A stretch of DNA of 64,000 bases from Limibacter armeniacum (lineage in GTDB: Bacteria > Bacteroidota > Bacteroidia > Cytophagales > Flammeovirgaceae). The DNA is taken from assembly GCF_036880985.1 (NCBI RefSeq), contig NZ_JBAJNO010000009.1:2578501-2642500 (forward strand), read 5' to 3'. Every line of letters begins with the position of its first letter. Positions within the stretch are counted from its first letter, which is position 1. The translations under genes were made by a program, and so were the position numbers. The notes below the pieces were generated by a model. The model was not told the origin of the DNA, did no database searches, and worked only from the letters and a program-made list of their open reading frames with translations. Positions 18,595 to 26,838 of this stretch are shown piece by piece.

Positions 18595-20643
18595 TTACTT
18601 TGTCAGGATACTTAAAATAAAAGCATACTCAAATGCGACCTCTCTATACATTTCATACCTACCAGAAGCACCGCCATGCCCTGCCGTCATATTTGTCTTA
18701 AGCAAAAGCATATTGTTATCCGTTTTCATTTCACGAAGCTTCGCCACCCATTTCGTTGGTTCCCAATACTGTACCTGTGAATCGTGTAACCCTGAAGTAA
18801 CCAGTGTATGTGGATAATCCTTCGTTTCCAATTGGTCATATGGTGAATACGACTTAATGTATTCATAATATTTAGGATCATTCGGATTGCCCCACTCATC
18901 ATACTCTCCTACAGTTAATGGAATCGATTCGTCTAGCATTGTACTGACAACATCCACAAAAGGAACTTCTGCTACAATTACCTTAAACAGCTCTGGTCTC
19001 ATATTCATCACAGCACCCATCAATAGACCTCCTGCACTACCTCCATTGGCTGCTAACTTAGAAGAAGACGTATACTTTTCAGCTATTAGGTGTTCTGCAC
19101 AGGCAATAAAATCTGAAAAGGTATTTTTCTTCTTAAGCATTTTCCCATCTTCATACCATGCCCTGCCCATATCTTCACCACCTCTAATATGTGCGATGGC
19201 AAATACAAACCCTCTATCCAATAAGCTAAGTCTAATAGAACTGAAATATGGGTCATAAGAAAAACCATACGCCCCATAACCTGTCAAATAAAGTGGCGCT
19301 TCCCCATTACGTTCAAAGCCTTTCTTATATACCAATGAAATTGGTACTTTAACTCCATCCTGTGCAATTGCATAAATACGCTCAGCATGGTAATCCTCAG
19401 AATTAAAGGCCCCTAATACTTCTTGCTGTTTTAGAAGTATTTTCTCCCTAGTTTCCATGTTATAATCGTACACAGAAGCAGGTGTCGTTAGTGAATTATA
19501 TCCATAACGCAAGATCGGCGTATCAAAGTCATAGTTGGCTCCGGTCCATGCTGTATATGTCTCTTCACCAAAATCAATATAGTGCTCGTTTTCACCTTCC
19601 CATTCCATCACTCTCAGGTGGCTCAACCCTCCGCTGCGCTCTTCCAACACCATGAACTTTGCAAATATTTCGATTCCTTCCAGCAGTACATCACTCCTGT
19701 GTGGTATCAGCTCTGTCCAATACTCCTTTGAAGGTGTATCAATTGGCGCTTCCATTAATCGGAAATTCTTGGCTTGCCAGTTAGTCAAGACATAGAACTT
19801 ATCTTGGTAATGATCAATACCATATTCGTGCTTGTGTTCACGAGACTGCACAAGTCTAAATCCACTATCTGGGTCATTTGATTCTACAAATCTCCATTCA
19901 GAGGATAGGGTAGAAGATGAGTTAATAAAAATATATTCCCTCGATTTACTTCTCATTACCGCTACCGTAAACTTCTCGTCAGTTTCTTCAAAGATTAATT
20001 CATCTTCTTCTTGAGAAGTACCAAGGCGGTGTTTCCAGACTTTATTAGATCTAAGCGTTTCCTCATCCTGAGTTGTATAGAACAAGGTCTTATTATCTGC
20101 TGCCCATGCAATATTTCCAGTGGTATGCTCCAGTTTTTCTTCTATCTCAACACCTGATATCAAGTTCTTGAAGCAAATGGTATAAATACGTCTACCAACA
20201 TTATCCACAGCGTAAGCTAACATATCATTTTGCTCACTTACCTTCAGTCCTCCAACAGAGCAGAAATCATGTCCTTCTGCTACTTGATTGACATCCAATA
20301 AAATCTCCTCCTCAGCATCTAAACTACCCTTCTTTCTACAGTGAATAGCATAGCCTTTACCTTCTTCATGTTTGCTATAATAATAATAGCCATTGAGCTT
20401 GTAAGGCACAGACTCATCGTCCTCTTTGATTCTTGCCTTAATCTCATCAAACAACTCATCCTCCAATGATTTGTGAGGAGTCATGACCTGTTCTGTATAA
20501 GCATTCTCAGCTTCCAGATAAGCAATAACCTCAGGGTTCTCCCTATCCCTCATCCAATAATAGTTATCAATTCGAACATCACCATGTTGTGTCAATTCAA
20601 CAGGGACTTTCTTTGCAACAGGAGGCATTATCTTATTATTCAT
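18595..20643 (-). CDS. ptrB: Oligopeptidase B (S9A prolyl oligopeptidase family)
   Basis: 682 residues from the ATG at 20643. The frame runs 90 bases further upstream, but that stretch is the terminator of the neighbouring gene, so the longer start is rejected. An N-terminal seven-blade propeller (YYWMRDRENPEVIAYLEAEN at its start) is followed by the alpha/beta-hydrolase domain. The triad is Ser536 (NGGSAGG), Asp621 (GLHDSQ) and His656 (AGHGGASGR); HGGASGR is characteristic of oligopeptidase B, which cuts short peptides after Arg/Lys. There is no signal peptide, so it is cytoplasmic. Confidence 0.93.
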   Translation of the reverse strand: MNNKIMPPVAKKVPVELTQHGDVRIDNYYWMRDRENPEVIAYLEAENAYTEQVMTPHKSLEDELFDEIKARIKEDDESVPYKLNGYYYYSKHEEGKGYAIHCRKKGSLDAEEEILLDVNQVAEGHDFCSVGGLKVSEQNDMLAYAVDNVGRRIYTICFKNLISGVEIEEKLEHTTGNIAWAADNKTLFYTTQDEETLRSNKVWKHRLGTSQEEDELIFEETDEKFTVAVMRSKSREYIFINSSSTLSSEWRFVESNDPDSGFRLVQSREHKHEYGIDHYQDKFYVLTNWQAKNFRLMEAPIDTPSKEYWTELIPHRSDVLLEGIEIFAKFMVLEERSGGLSHLRVMEWEGENEHYIDFGEETYTAWTGANYDFDTPILRYGYNSLTTPASVYDYNMETREKILLKQQEVLGAFNSEDYHAERIYAIAQDGVKVPISLVYKKGFERNGEAPLYLTGYGAYGFSYDPYFSSIRLSLLDRGFVFAIAHIRGGEDMGRAWYEDGKMLKKKNTFSDFIACAEHLIAEKYTSSSKLAANGGSAGGLLMGAVMNMRPELFKVIVAEVPFVDVVSTMLDESIPLTVGEYDEWGNPNDPKYYEYIKSYSPYDQLETKDYPHTLVTSGLHDSQVQYWEPTKWVAKLREMKTDNNMLLLKTNMTAGHGGASGRYEMYREVAFEYAFILSILTK

Positions 20644-20700
20644 ACTGAATATGTCTTTTCTTCTTTTTGCTTGTCTAAATATGGTGCAAGATAAAACAAT

Positions 20701-20730
20701 AATGCCGAAAGCTGTGAGACCTTCGGCATT
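20701..20730 (-). terminator. Terminator of the DUF3078 gene
   Basis: 9-bp stem AATGCCGAA / TTCGGCATT with ATTGTTTTAT following on the minus strand, 18 bases after the DUF3078 stop. Confidence 0.8.
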
Positions 20731-20748
20731 CAAAATTTTAATTATAAA

Positions 20749-21642
20749 TCAATATGTTAAAGCTAAACCAAGGTTCAATACATGTTTAAACTGAACTCCT
20801 TTGCCAGTAGTTCCATCATCTTTAGGAACATCTACATCTGGATCATAAATCAATTGTGTTCCAAAGTTAGTAGTGATGTATTTATTAACTTTCATCATTA
20901 GCAGCGTTCCCCAATTGACAACCCACTTATCCAACGTTTTATAACTTGAAAACATATTCAGATCAGACTTGAAAGTAGTATTTTCCATCACCTTAAACTC
21001 CAAGGTTTTTCTTAAAGTAACACCCAGCTCATAACGTGACTTTTCGCCTGGTGTTACCCCAAAAGCTCCAGCTGCCGCCAAGTCGTCATCCAGAACGAAT
21101 GTAATCCTGTTAGATACTGGAGAAACAGCCAATGAAAGAAGGTTCTTGTATTTGTATTGGGCTGTAAGATTTACCATAACGTAACCAGGGGCCATAAAAG
21201 CAGATATTTTCCGTCTTTGCTCTTCATCACTAGTTCCTTCCTTAAAGTATTCATATCCTACATCCATTTGCGTTCTTACCTGTGTACCTGCCAGAACACT
21301 CCATCTATCATTGATTTTATAACCATAGTCACTTGCCAAAATCAGCTGGTCATCTGTTTTGCGTGTTCTGAATGCCGACTCTCCCTGCCGAATCAAACCA
21401 TAAGCAAAGTCTAATTTATTATTCCACAGTGTAGTTTCTGATTCTCTTGAACTACTTAATGACACGACAGTCCCTAACGATAAGGAGTTCTGTCCACCTG
21501 CAGCCCAATTATGTAAACTAACGTTTGAGAAATTTGCCGCAAAACTCCCTTGATGTATCCATAGAGAATCTTTAGAAGTGACCTGTGCCTGTGCATAAGA
21601 ACACAGTAATAGTGCAAAAAAAAAGGATGTCAATAATCTCAT
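20749..21642 (-). CDS. DUF3078 outer-membrane-type protein
   Basis: 297 residues from the ATG at 21642, chosen because it starts a clean signal peptide (RLLTSFFFALLLCSYAQAQ); the frame upstream encodes nothing signal-like. The mature protein begins with WIHQGSFAANFSNVSLHNWAAGGQNSLSLG, the conserved DUF3078 block, and continues as amphipathic strands to HVLNLGLALTY, which looks like a barrel C-terminus. The function of DUF3078 is unknown. It is monocistronic and divergent from yggS. Confidence 0.88.
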   Translation of the reverse strand: MRLLTSFFFALLLCSYAQAQVTSKDSLWIHQGSFAANFSNVSLHNWAAGGQNSLSLGTVVSLSSSRESETTLWNNKLDFAYGLIRQGESAFRTRKTDDQLILASDYGYKINDRWSVLAGTQVRTQMDVGYEYFKEGTSDEEQRRKISAFMAPGYVMVNLTAQYKYKNLLSLAVSPVSNRITFVLDDDLAAAGAFGVTPGEKSRYELGVTLRKTLEFKVMENTTFKSDLNMFSSYKTLDKWVVNWGTLLMMKVNKYITTNFGTQLIYDPDVDVPKDDGTTGKGVQFKHVLNLGLALTY

Positions 21643-21797
21643 CAGTTTCACTTGATTTTGTTTGATTGTCATATAATGAGTGTAATGATCTTCAAAGGTT
21701 TGTATAAATGTAAGACTTGTATCTTTTTGTTCTAAATTCATTTATAGTTTATTACCAAATTATCCTGTTTACTTTCTCGCCACAGTCTTCTTTTTGA

Positions 21798-21805
21798 TAA
21801 CTTTG
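21798..21805 (+). promoter_or_regulatory. Possible -7 element of yggS
   Basis: TAACTTTG matches TAnnTTTG, 45 bases before the ATG; no clear -33 TTG. Confidence 0.35.
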
Positions 21806-21849
21806 TCCATAAGTGTTCTTGAATTATAAAAAGACAACTGCAGTAACAT

Positions 21850-22527
21850 ATGAGTTCATTAAAAGAAAACCTGCAATATTTTGATAAGATACTAGACGGC
21901 ACTAATTGCAAATTGATTGCTGTCAGTAAAACCAAGCCTATTGAATTACTTCAAGAAGCATATGATTTAGGTGTTCGTGTGTTCGGAGAAAATAAGGTTC
22001 AGGAAATGGCCACTAAATATGAGGCACTTCCTAAGGATATCGAGTGGCATATGATTGGGCACTTACAGCGAAACAAAGTAAAATACATTGCACCTTTTGT
22101 TAGCCTGATCCATTCTATTGACAGTATTAGGTTACTTCAGGAAGTGGATAAAAGAGCAGCACAAAATGACCGCGTGATCAACTGTCTTTTACAAATTCAT
22201 ATCGCTGAGGAGGAAAGTAAATTTGGGTTGGATGAACAAGAGCTTCAAGCTTTATTAACCTCTGATGAGTTCAAGTCCATGAATAATATTTGTATCAAAG
22301 GAGTTATGGGGATGGCAACCAACACTGACAACAATGAACAAGTCAGGAAAGAGTTTGCTAGTCTTCGCAAAATATTTGATACAATGAAAAAAGATTACAA
22401 TGGAGACAACCTTGACCTACAAGAAGTGTCAATGGGAATGAGCGGTGACTATCAAATTGCAGTAGAAGAGGGGAGTACCATGATACGTGTAGGAAGCTCT
22501 ATCTTTGGCGCTCGCAACTATTCATAA
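21850..22527 (+). CDS. yggS: YggS/PLPBP family pyridoxal phosphate homeostasis protein
   Basis: 225 residues. A single TIM-barrel domain like alanine racemase. PLP binds Lys27 in AVSKTKP; FGENKVQEM, WHMIGHLQRNK, HSIDS, GVMGMAT and VSMGMSGDYQIAVEEGSTMIRVG are family signatures. It carries PLP and buffers B6 and amino-acid metabolism in the cytoplasm without known catalysis. No cell-division or proC gene lies beside it, unlike in many Gram-positives and proteobacteria. Confidence 0.95.
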   Translation: MSSLKENLQYFDKILDGTNCKLIAVSKTKPIELLQEAYDLGVRVFGENKVQEMATKYEALPKDIEWHMIGHLQRNKVKYIAPFVSLIHSIDSIRLLQEVDKRAAQNDRVINCLLQIHIAEEESKFGLDEQELQALLTSDEFKSMNNICIKGVMGMATNTDNNEQVRKEFASLRKIFDTMKKDYNGDNLDLQEVSMGMSGDYQIAVEEGSTMIRVGSSIFGARNYS

Positions 22528-22540
22528 ATCTAACTTTTTA

Positions 22541-22584
22541 AACTCCCTGTTAAGACTCAATAAGTCACTATGAAACAGGGAGTT
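22541..22584. terminator. Hairpin between yggS and the small minus-strand gene
   Basis: 11-bp perfect stem AACTCCCTGTT / AACAGGGAGTT with a 22-base loop. T-rich flanks lie on both sides, fitting convergent genes. Confidence 0.7.
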
Positions 22585-22607
22585 TTCTATATATTTCCTT
22601 GGTTATT

Positions 22608-22778
22608 TCATACTACCCTCTGTATGAGTTCTCTGCATTTTTTTGTATAATAATCTTGGTTATCACTAAAAAGATAAAACAGCTCAGAGTAGTACATACT
22701 AGCTAAATCTCTTTTTCCTGTTACCATCACTAAGTACTTAGGCTTTACCCAACTCCTCTCTTCTTTTACCTTTTCCAT
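22608..22778 (-). CDS. Small conserved-looking protein of 56 residues, unknown function
   Basis: A complete frame ATG-TGA too short for ordinary length cut-offs. The protein begins MEKVKEERSWVKPKYLVMV and continues TGKRDLASMYYSELFYLFSD, ending in CRELIQRVV. The composition is balanced and protein-like (charged N-terminus, a beta-like KYLVMVT segment, then amphipathic helices), unlike chance frames in this AT-rich DNA. It faces yggS tail to tail across a shared hairpin and is divergent from the membrane protein at 22845. I do not recognise a family. Confidence 0.6.
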   Translation of the reverse strand: MEKVKEERSWVKPKYLVMVTGKRDLASMYYSELFYLFSDNQDYYTKKCRELIQRVV

Positions 22779-22844
22779 TTATATTGTAGCCTAAGGTACT
22801 TACAAACGTTCTTTCAGTCTTTACTCCCTAATCTTTTACCAGGC

Positions 22845-23423
22845 ATGAACCACTTTACTAGAGAGCGAATCCATCAGCGGATCCTACAAAAAAAACGTAT
22901 AAACACCACATATGAGACGGGGCTTATACTCTATGTCATGTTCAGTTCTAGCATATTCATTTACCTAACCTATCAAATCAAACAAAAGCTTACAGCTGTA
23001 TCTATACAATTGCTCACTGCGAATGCACATTGGGCATTATGGACTACAGCCCTGTTTACCATAAGTATTGCCATTGTATATTTCTTTGCCCAAAAGGATC
23101 GAATACTTCCAATTAAAATTAGCAGTGGAGCTGGTATAGCCCTCTCAATTGCTTCAGTCTGCATTCACTTTGGCTACCTGCGTCAATTATTTGAGATGGG
23201 CAACTCATGGGACTCTTCTATGATTTATATGATGCTGCTCTCAGGGCTTTACCTAGTACAACTTTCTTTGGTAGTACCTGCGAGTATTTTCTTATGCAGT
23301 GAAACATTTAAGTATAGAGTACATTCCAAAAGTCTAACCTTCAGTAGAAACTTGGTCATCTTTTCTCTCTATAAAACTGCCCTCTGGATTTATATCTTAT
23401 TCTTCACTTTTTCGTTGAGTTAA
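22845..23423 (+). CDS. Five-helix membrane protein, distantly like heme-copper oxidase subunit III
   Basis: 192 residues with about five membrane segments (roughly 26-46, 62-82, 92-112, 124-148, 170-190). The order and some residues recall small Bacteroidota subunit III proteins: FGYLRQLFEMG, then MLLSGLYLVQLSLVV where active subunits have SGLHxxH, and a last helix TALWIYILFFTF. The histidines are replaced by Tyr and Gln. No other oxidase gene is near. So it may be a diverged orphan CoxC-like protein or an unrelated membrane protein. Confidence 0.5.
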   Translation: MNHFTRERIHQRILQKKRINTTYETGLILYVMFSSSIFIYLTYQIKQKLTAVSIQLLTANAHWALWTTALFTISIAIVYFFAQKDRILPIKISSGAGIALSIASVCIHFGYLRQLFEMGNSWDSSMIYMMLLSGLYLVQLSLVVPASIFLCSETFKYRVHSKSLTFSRNLVIFSLYKTALWIYILFFTFSLS

Positions 23424-23539
23424 TAGGTATTCCAACAGTAGGCTTTTTCATTAATTGCCCATCAATCTGGTTTATCAATTATTAACATCTTTTCATACCC
23501 CTTATCACGTATAAGGATATAGATAATACACAAAAGGAA
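23424..23539. other. Intergenic region after the subunit III-like gene
   Basis: AT-rich, without a gene. A short hairpin CCTTAT/ATAAGG lies near 23499-23516. It leads into the possible small RNA described separately. Confidence 0.4.
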
Positions 23540-23547
23540 TATCTTTG
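23540..23547 (+). promoter_or_regulatory. Possible -7 element in front of a candidate small RNA
   Basis: TATCTTTG matches TAnnTTTG exactly. No TTG is found at the -33 position, and no coding region follows directly. Confidence 0.35.
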
Positions 23548-23552
23548 CGACA

Positions 23553-23849
23553 TGAAATAATATCATTTTGAGAATACGAATTTTGATTTTATCAATAAAA
23601 AATTGAAGTTTTTGCAAAAATCACAATAAATTACTTTACAAAATGAATCATTTTAAGTAATATTAGATTGTTATCTTCTAATTTACAATTCTAGGTAAAG
23701 ACCAATAGGCATAAAGCCCTATTGTTTATATAAAAACATTGAGACTTTGATATAATAAAGTCTTCTAAAGATGCTTCTTATTTTATACGATGGAAGTTTA
23801 AATAATTGAATTGGTTGAAAAAGAGGTGGGTATTGCCCACCTTTTTTTA
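23553..23849 (+). ncRNA. Candidate small RNA or long leader
   Basis: About 300 bases run from just after a TATCTTTG element to a strong intrinsic terminator (GGTGGG / CCCACC plus T7, 23825-23848), with no plausible reading frame between. Several hairpins are visible: TTACTT...AAGTAA near 23631-23660, CAATAGG / CCTATTG near 23702-23726, and AGACTTT / AAAGTCT near 23744-23765. The next gene begins 80 bases after the terminator, so the transcript would end before it. No known RNA family is recognised. Confidence 0.3.
23820..23849 (+). terminator. Intrinsic terminator upstream of the response regulator
   Basis: Stem GGTGGG / CCCACC extended by A-T pairs, a 5-base loop and a run of seven T. It lies about 400 bases after the previous stop codon, hence the suggestion that it ends a separate RNA. 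Confidence 0.8.
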
Positions 23850-23930
23850 TTGATAAAATTATTACATTCACTTCATAATGCACTTAGACATTACAACACA
23901 CTTACTTTATACCACTTGATTTTAGTATAT

Positions 23931-24329
23931 ATGACAATGAAAAACGTACACTCCGTTTTTATAGTAGATGACGACCCTACCAACAATATGATCTGCAAAA
24001 AAATGATTGAAAAGTCAGGGTTTTCAGAAAATGTCACCTGCTATACAGATGCAAATGAAGCCTTGAAGCAACTTCAATCATTGGACAACTCAAATGATTT
24101 CCCTCAGGTGATCTTTTTGGATATAAACATGCCTCCAACAAGTGGGTGGGAATTTCTTACTCAATACCAAAAACTCTCCATTTCAAAGCCTTTAAAAATT
24201 TTCATGCTCTCTTCAGGGATTTCTGATGAGCATATTAAAAAGGCCAAAGAAATCAATATCGTAACGGACGTCATTGACAAACCTCTGTCCGAAGAAAAGC
24301 TGCGAACTACTGTCAGTAAGTATATTTAA
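23931..24329 (+). CDS. Single-domain response regulator (CheY-like)
   Basis: 132 residues from the ATG at 23931; the longer upstream frame overlaps a terminator and encodes nothing receiver-like. All receiver residues are present: acidic Asp13-Asp15 (IVDDDPTNN), phosphoacceptor Asp64 (IFLDINMPP), Ser94/Ser95 (FMLSSG) and Lys117 (VIDKPLS). There is no output domain, so it works through protein contacts, as in phosphorelays. A TPR gene follows after 93 bases and an Hpt-like gene lies beyond it. Confidence 0.92.
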   Translation: MTMKNVHSVFIVDDDPTNNMICKKMIEKSGFSENVTCYTDANEALKQLQSLDNSNDFPQVIFLDINMPPTSGWEFLTQYQKLSISKPLKIFMLSSGISDEHIKKAKEINIVTDVIDKPLSEEKLRTTVSKYI

Positions 24330-24422
24330 ATAGTTGCCAAAGATTTATTACTTATTTTGCCACTGAGAACCTTTTGTACTTAAGGTTGTTTTTTAGTTGT
24401 GTTGTTACTTTTTATAAAGGCA

Positions 24423-26177
24423 ATGAGAAAGTATTGGTTACTGACACTTTTCTTTTTTTCAATTTCCTTAACCCATGCGCAAGAGCACTTCTTAGATGGG
24501 GTTGACTCTACCTATATAGTATTGGGTAGGATTGCCAACAGGCACTTATCAGCAGCTGACTCCCTTCTCCAAAACAACTATTATGATTCTGCCCTAACTC
24601 ATTTTGATACAGCATTGGTACATTATGAAGAAATTTATGGTCAGGGCAACCCTCAAAATTCAAAAGTGTATCAAGGTGTGGCTAGGATGCTAATTGATGC
24701 TGGATACTCCACCAAGGGAGTTGATTACTACCTGAAAGGTCTTACCTTACTTGAAGCACAACCATCTCCTGATTTCTCATTGATTGGACATTTTAATGCA
24801 CTTATTGCAAAGGTTTATCAGCATCATGAACTTCCAGATATTGCTATGGATTACTATACAAAAGCTTTGGAGGCTTTCTCAAAAAGTGATGGAAAAGCTT
24901 ATTATCGGGAGATGATTAACATTGAACTGCTTTTTGCTAATACTTATCGAGATGCAAAAAATTATGGACAAGCCGTCAATTATTACAAAAAGGCTGCTCA
25001 ACATATTTCTGAAATAGACTCTGAAGTGCGTGCAGATGTTGCTGACATCTATACTCATATAGCCTCTTGCTTGAACGAAACCGGCTCCAATAAACTTGCT
25101 GTTAATTATCTCAAGTCAGCCATCCGAATCAACAAAGAGATTTTTGGAGATCAAAGCCTTGAAATTGGTAAATCATATAGTAAACTGACCTCTGTATTAT
25201 TATCACAACACGCATATGACAGTGCATCTGTTTATGGAGAAAAAGCCCTAAGAGTTTATTTCCAGTACCCCGTTCTTAAAAATGAGACAAACCTATTTCA
25301 ACAACAGGTTGCTAGAGCTTTTTTCGATGGGGCAAAGTATGACACATCAGCAAAATGGTTCCAAAGGTTGCTAAATGGAATTCATGAATCTGAAACGCAA
25401 CTTGAACGTATCGAACAACTTTCCAAGCTATATGCACAAACGGCACATATATTTGCTACTAAGAAAGAGTTTAAGATTGCCATCGATTTTTATTATCAGC
25501 TTTTAGGAATCTATAATCATCTGTATGGTACTGACAACTTAAAATCAGCAAAGGTTTTAGGAGACCTCTCAGGCATATTTGCAGCAAGTGGTGATTTTCA
25601 GCAAGCCTTGGCTTGCAACAAAAAGATGACACTAATTCAACAGAGTCTGGAGGCTAATAAGAATGGTCAATTTGCAGCAAGCCTTATTGATGCAGGAGCT
25701 TTATTTCAACTGGATGGAAACCTTGATTCGGCTTCAACTTACTATCAAAAGGCTTTAACTCATGTATCTGCTGATAAAAGCAGGTGGAGAGCAATGGCTC
25801 TGAATAACCTATCCATGGTCTATTATGAGCATCAGCAATATGATACAGCGCTTACTTATGCTGCGAAGTTAAAAGATTATTATACGACATACTTTCACCC
25901 TGACTATATCAAATCAGTAGGTAGTGATCTACTTATCGCAAATATATATTTTGCACAAGGACGTCAAGATAAGGCATTGGACCATTACCAAAAGATCTTA
26001 AAAATAGCCCCTTTACTATTTACTAAAAGTAATAGTGTCGCCTTGGGTGCCTGTCAAAACCTAGTTGAAATTTATAAAGAAAAAGGAGAGTTGTCTAAAA
26101 TGAAAAAGTTTCAACGATTTGCTGATGACATTCAAAAAGTCTTGGAGGAAGAGCAACAAATGTTGTTTTTGGAATAA
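24423..26177 (+). CDS. Periplasmic/secreted TPR-repeat protein
   Basis: 584 residues from the ATG at 24423, preceded by AAAGG and starting a signal peptide (RKYWLLTLFFFSISLTHAQ); a GTG 24 bases upstream is less likely. It is almost entirely tetratricopeptide repeats, for example IAMDYYTKALEAF, AVNYYKKAAQH, LAVNYLKSAIRI, AIDFYYQLLGIY, SASTYYQKALTH and KALDHYQKILKI. It resembles the sensor half of TPR-containing histidine kinases, but the chain stops after a short coiled segment with no membrane helix or kinase domain. It is probably co-transcribed with, or next to, the response regulator. Confidence 0.85.
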   Translation: MRKYWLLTLFFFSISLTHAQEHFLDGVDSTYIVLGRIANRHLSAADSLLQNNYYDSALTHFDTALVHYEEIYGQGNPQNSKVYQGVARMLIDAGYSTKGVDYYLKGLTLLEAQPSPDFSLIGHFNALIAKVYQHHELPDIAMDYYTKALEAFSKSDGKAYYREMINIELLFANTYRDAKNYGQAVNYYKKAAQHISEIDSEVRADVADIYTHIASCLNETGSNKLAVNYLKSAIRINKEIFGDQSLEIGKSYSKLTSVLLSQHAYDSASVYGEKALRVYFQYPVLKNETNLFQQQVARAFFDGAKYDTSAKWFQRLLNGIHESETQLERIEQLSKLYAQTAHIFATKKEFKIAIDFYYQLLGIYNHLYGTDNLKSAKVLGDLSGIFAASGDFQQALACNKKMTLIQQSLEANKNGQFAASLIDAGALFQLDGNLDSASTYYQKALTHVSADKSRWRAMALNNLSMVYYEHQQYDTALTYAAKLKDYYTTYFHPDYIKSVGSDLLIANIYFAQGRQDKALDHYQKILKIAPLLFTKSNSVALGACQNLVEIYKEKGELSKMKKFQRFADDIQKVLEEEQQMLFLE

Positions 26178-26178
26178 A

Positions 26179-26211
26179 AAAGGCTTCAGTACCACATGTA
26201 CTGAAGCCTTT
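26179..26211. terminator. Bidirectional terminator
   Basis: 13-bp perfect stem AAAGGCTTCAGTA / TACTGAAGCCTTT with a 7-base loop and flanking A and T tracts, between convergent TPR and Hpt genes. Confidence 0.92.
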
Positions 26212-26232
26212 TTCTCTACAGTTTCTTGATGC

Positions 26233-26589
26233 TTATGAAACTGAAGTCAATTTCTCTTTCAATGCTTCTACGATACCTCTCTGATGTCTTTCCAGTTCAG
26301 CGATTGCCATAGCTGCATCTACACTATGTACATCATTTTTATAGTTATTGGTGATTTCTTGCATAAAATCCTCCAATGAAGTCAACTGAAAAGTATTCAG
26401 ACGTGTACTGAACTTGTGTTTGACAGCACTAAACAATTCAGGGTCCTTTGTTTCTAAAGCAGTCTTAAGCTTTGGGAAATCAATTTCAAATTCATCAATA
26501 GAGATTTCCAGAAACTCTGTGTATCCTTTTTTGTCTCCTTCAAACAAGGTATCTGTAAAGCTGAAGTCCATATAATATTTTGTTATCAT
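26233..26589 (-). CDS. Hpt-like phosphotransfer protein
   Basis: 118 residues, all helical. The central helix VKHKFSTRLNTFQL corresponds to the Hpt motif HxLKGS, with His58 as the candidate phosphorylated histidine; the small residues of the motif are changed. The N-terminal helix (YTEFLEISIDEFEIDFPKLKTALE) and the last helix (RHQRGIVEALKEKL) fit the four-helix bundle. It may receive phosphate for the response regulator 2 kb away, but no hybrid kinase is in the window. Confidence 0.65.
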   Translation of the reverse strand: MITKYYMDFSFTDTLFEGDKKGYTEFLEISIDEFEIDFPKLKTALETKDPELFSAVKHKFSTRLNTFQLTSLEDFMQEITNNYKNDVHSVDAAMAIAELERHQRGIVEALKEKLTSVS

Positions 26590-26638
26590 CTTCTTACAAG
26601 GTCAAGTTATTCAATCAATATTACAGTTGCATCTACCA

Positions 26639-26646
26639 CAAAGATA
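26639..26646 (-). promoter_or_regulatory. Possible -7 element of the Hpt gene
   Basis: TATCTTTG on the minus strand, 50 bases before the ATG; no clear -33 TTG. Confidence 0.35.
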
Positions 26647-26838
26647 GGTGCTTACCCTAACCTAGTCATACACATTCTTGCTAATAATGTTAAAAACTAG
26701 ACCCAATAAGTGTGAATTTGCATTATCAAATATTAATACCGCGAAAATCCTTTATTTTCTTGGTCTCATTATACAATATACTTAAAAATTGGTTTTATCT
26801 CCTTGTATCTGTTAAGGAAAATAAAGAAAGTCCAATTA

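Noticed and set aside
18887-19258. 123-residue plus-strand frame
   Set aside because: Antisense to the catalytic domain of oligopeptidase B; no family features or ribosome site.
20644-20733. N-terminal extension of oligopeptidase B
   Set aside because: The bases are the terminator hairpin of the preceding DUF3078 gene; the family starts at the ATG at 20643.
23811-23930. N-terminal extension of the response regulator
   Set aside because: It covers an intrinsic terminator with T7; the receiver domain starts at 23931.
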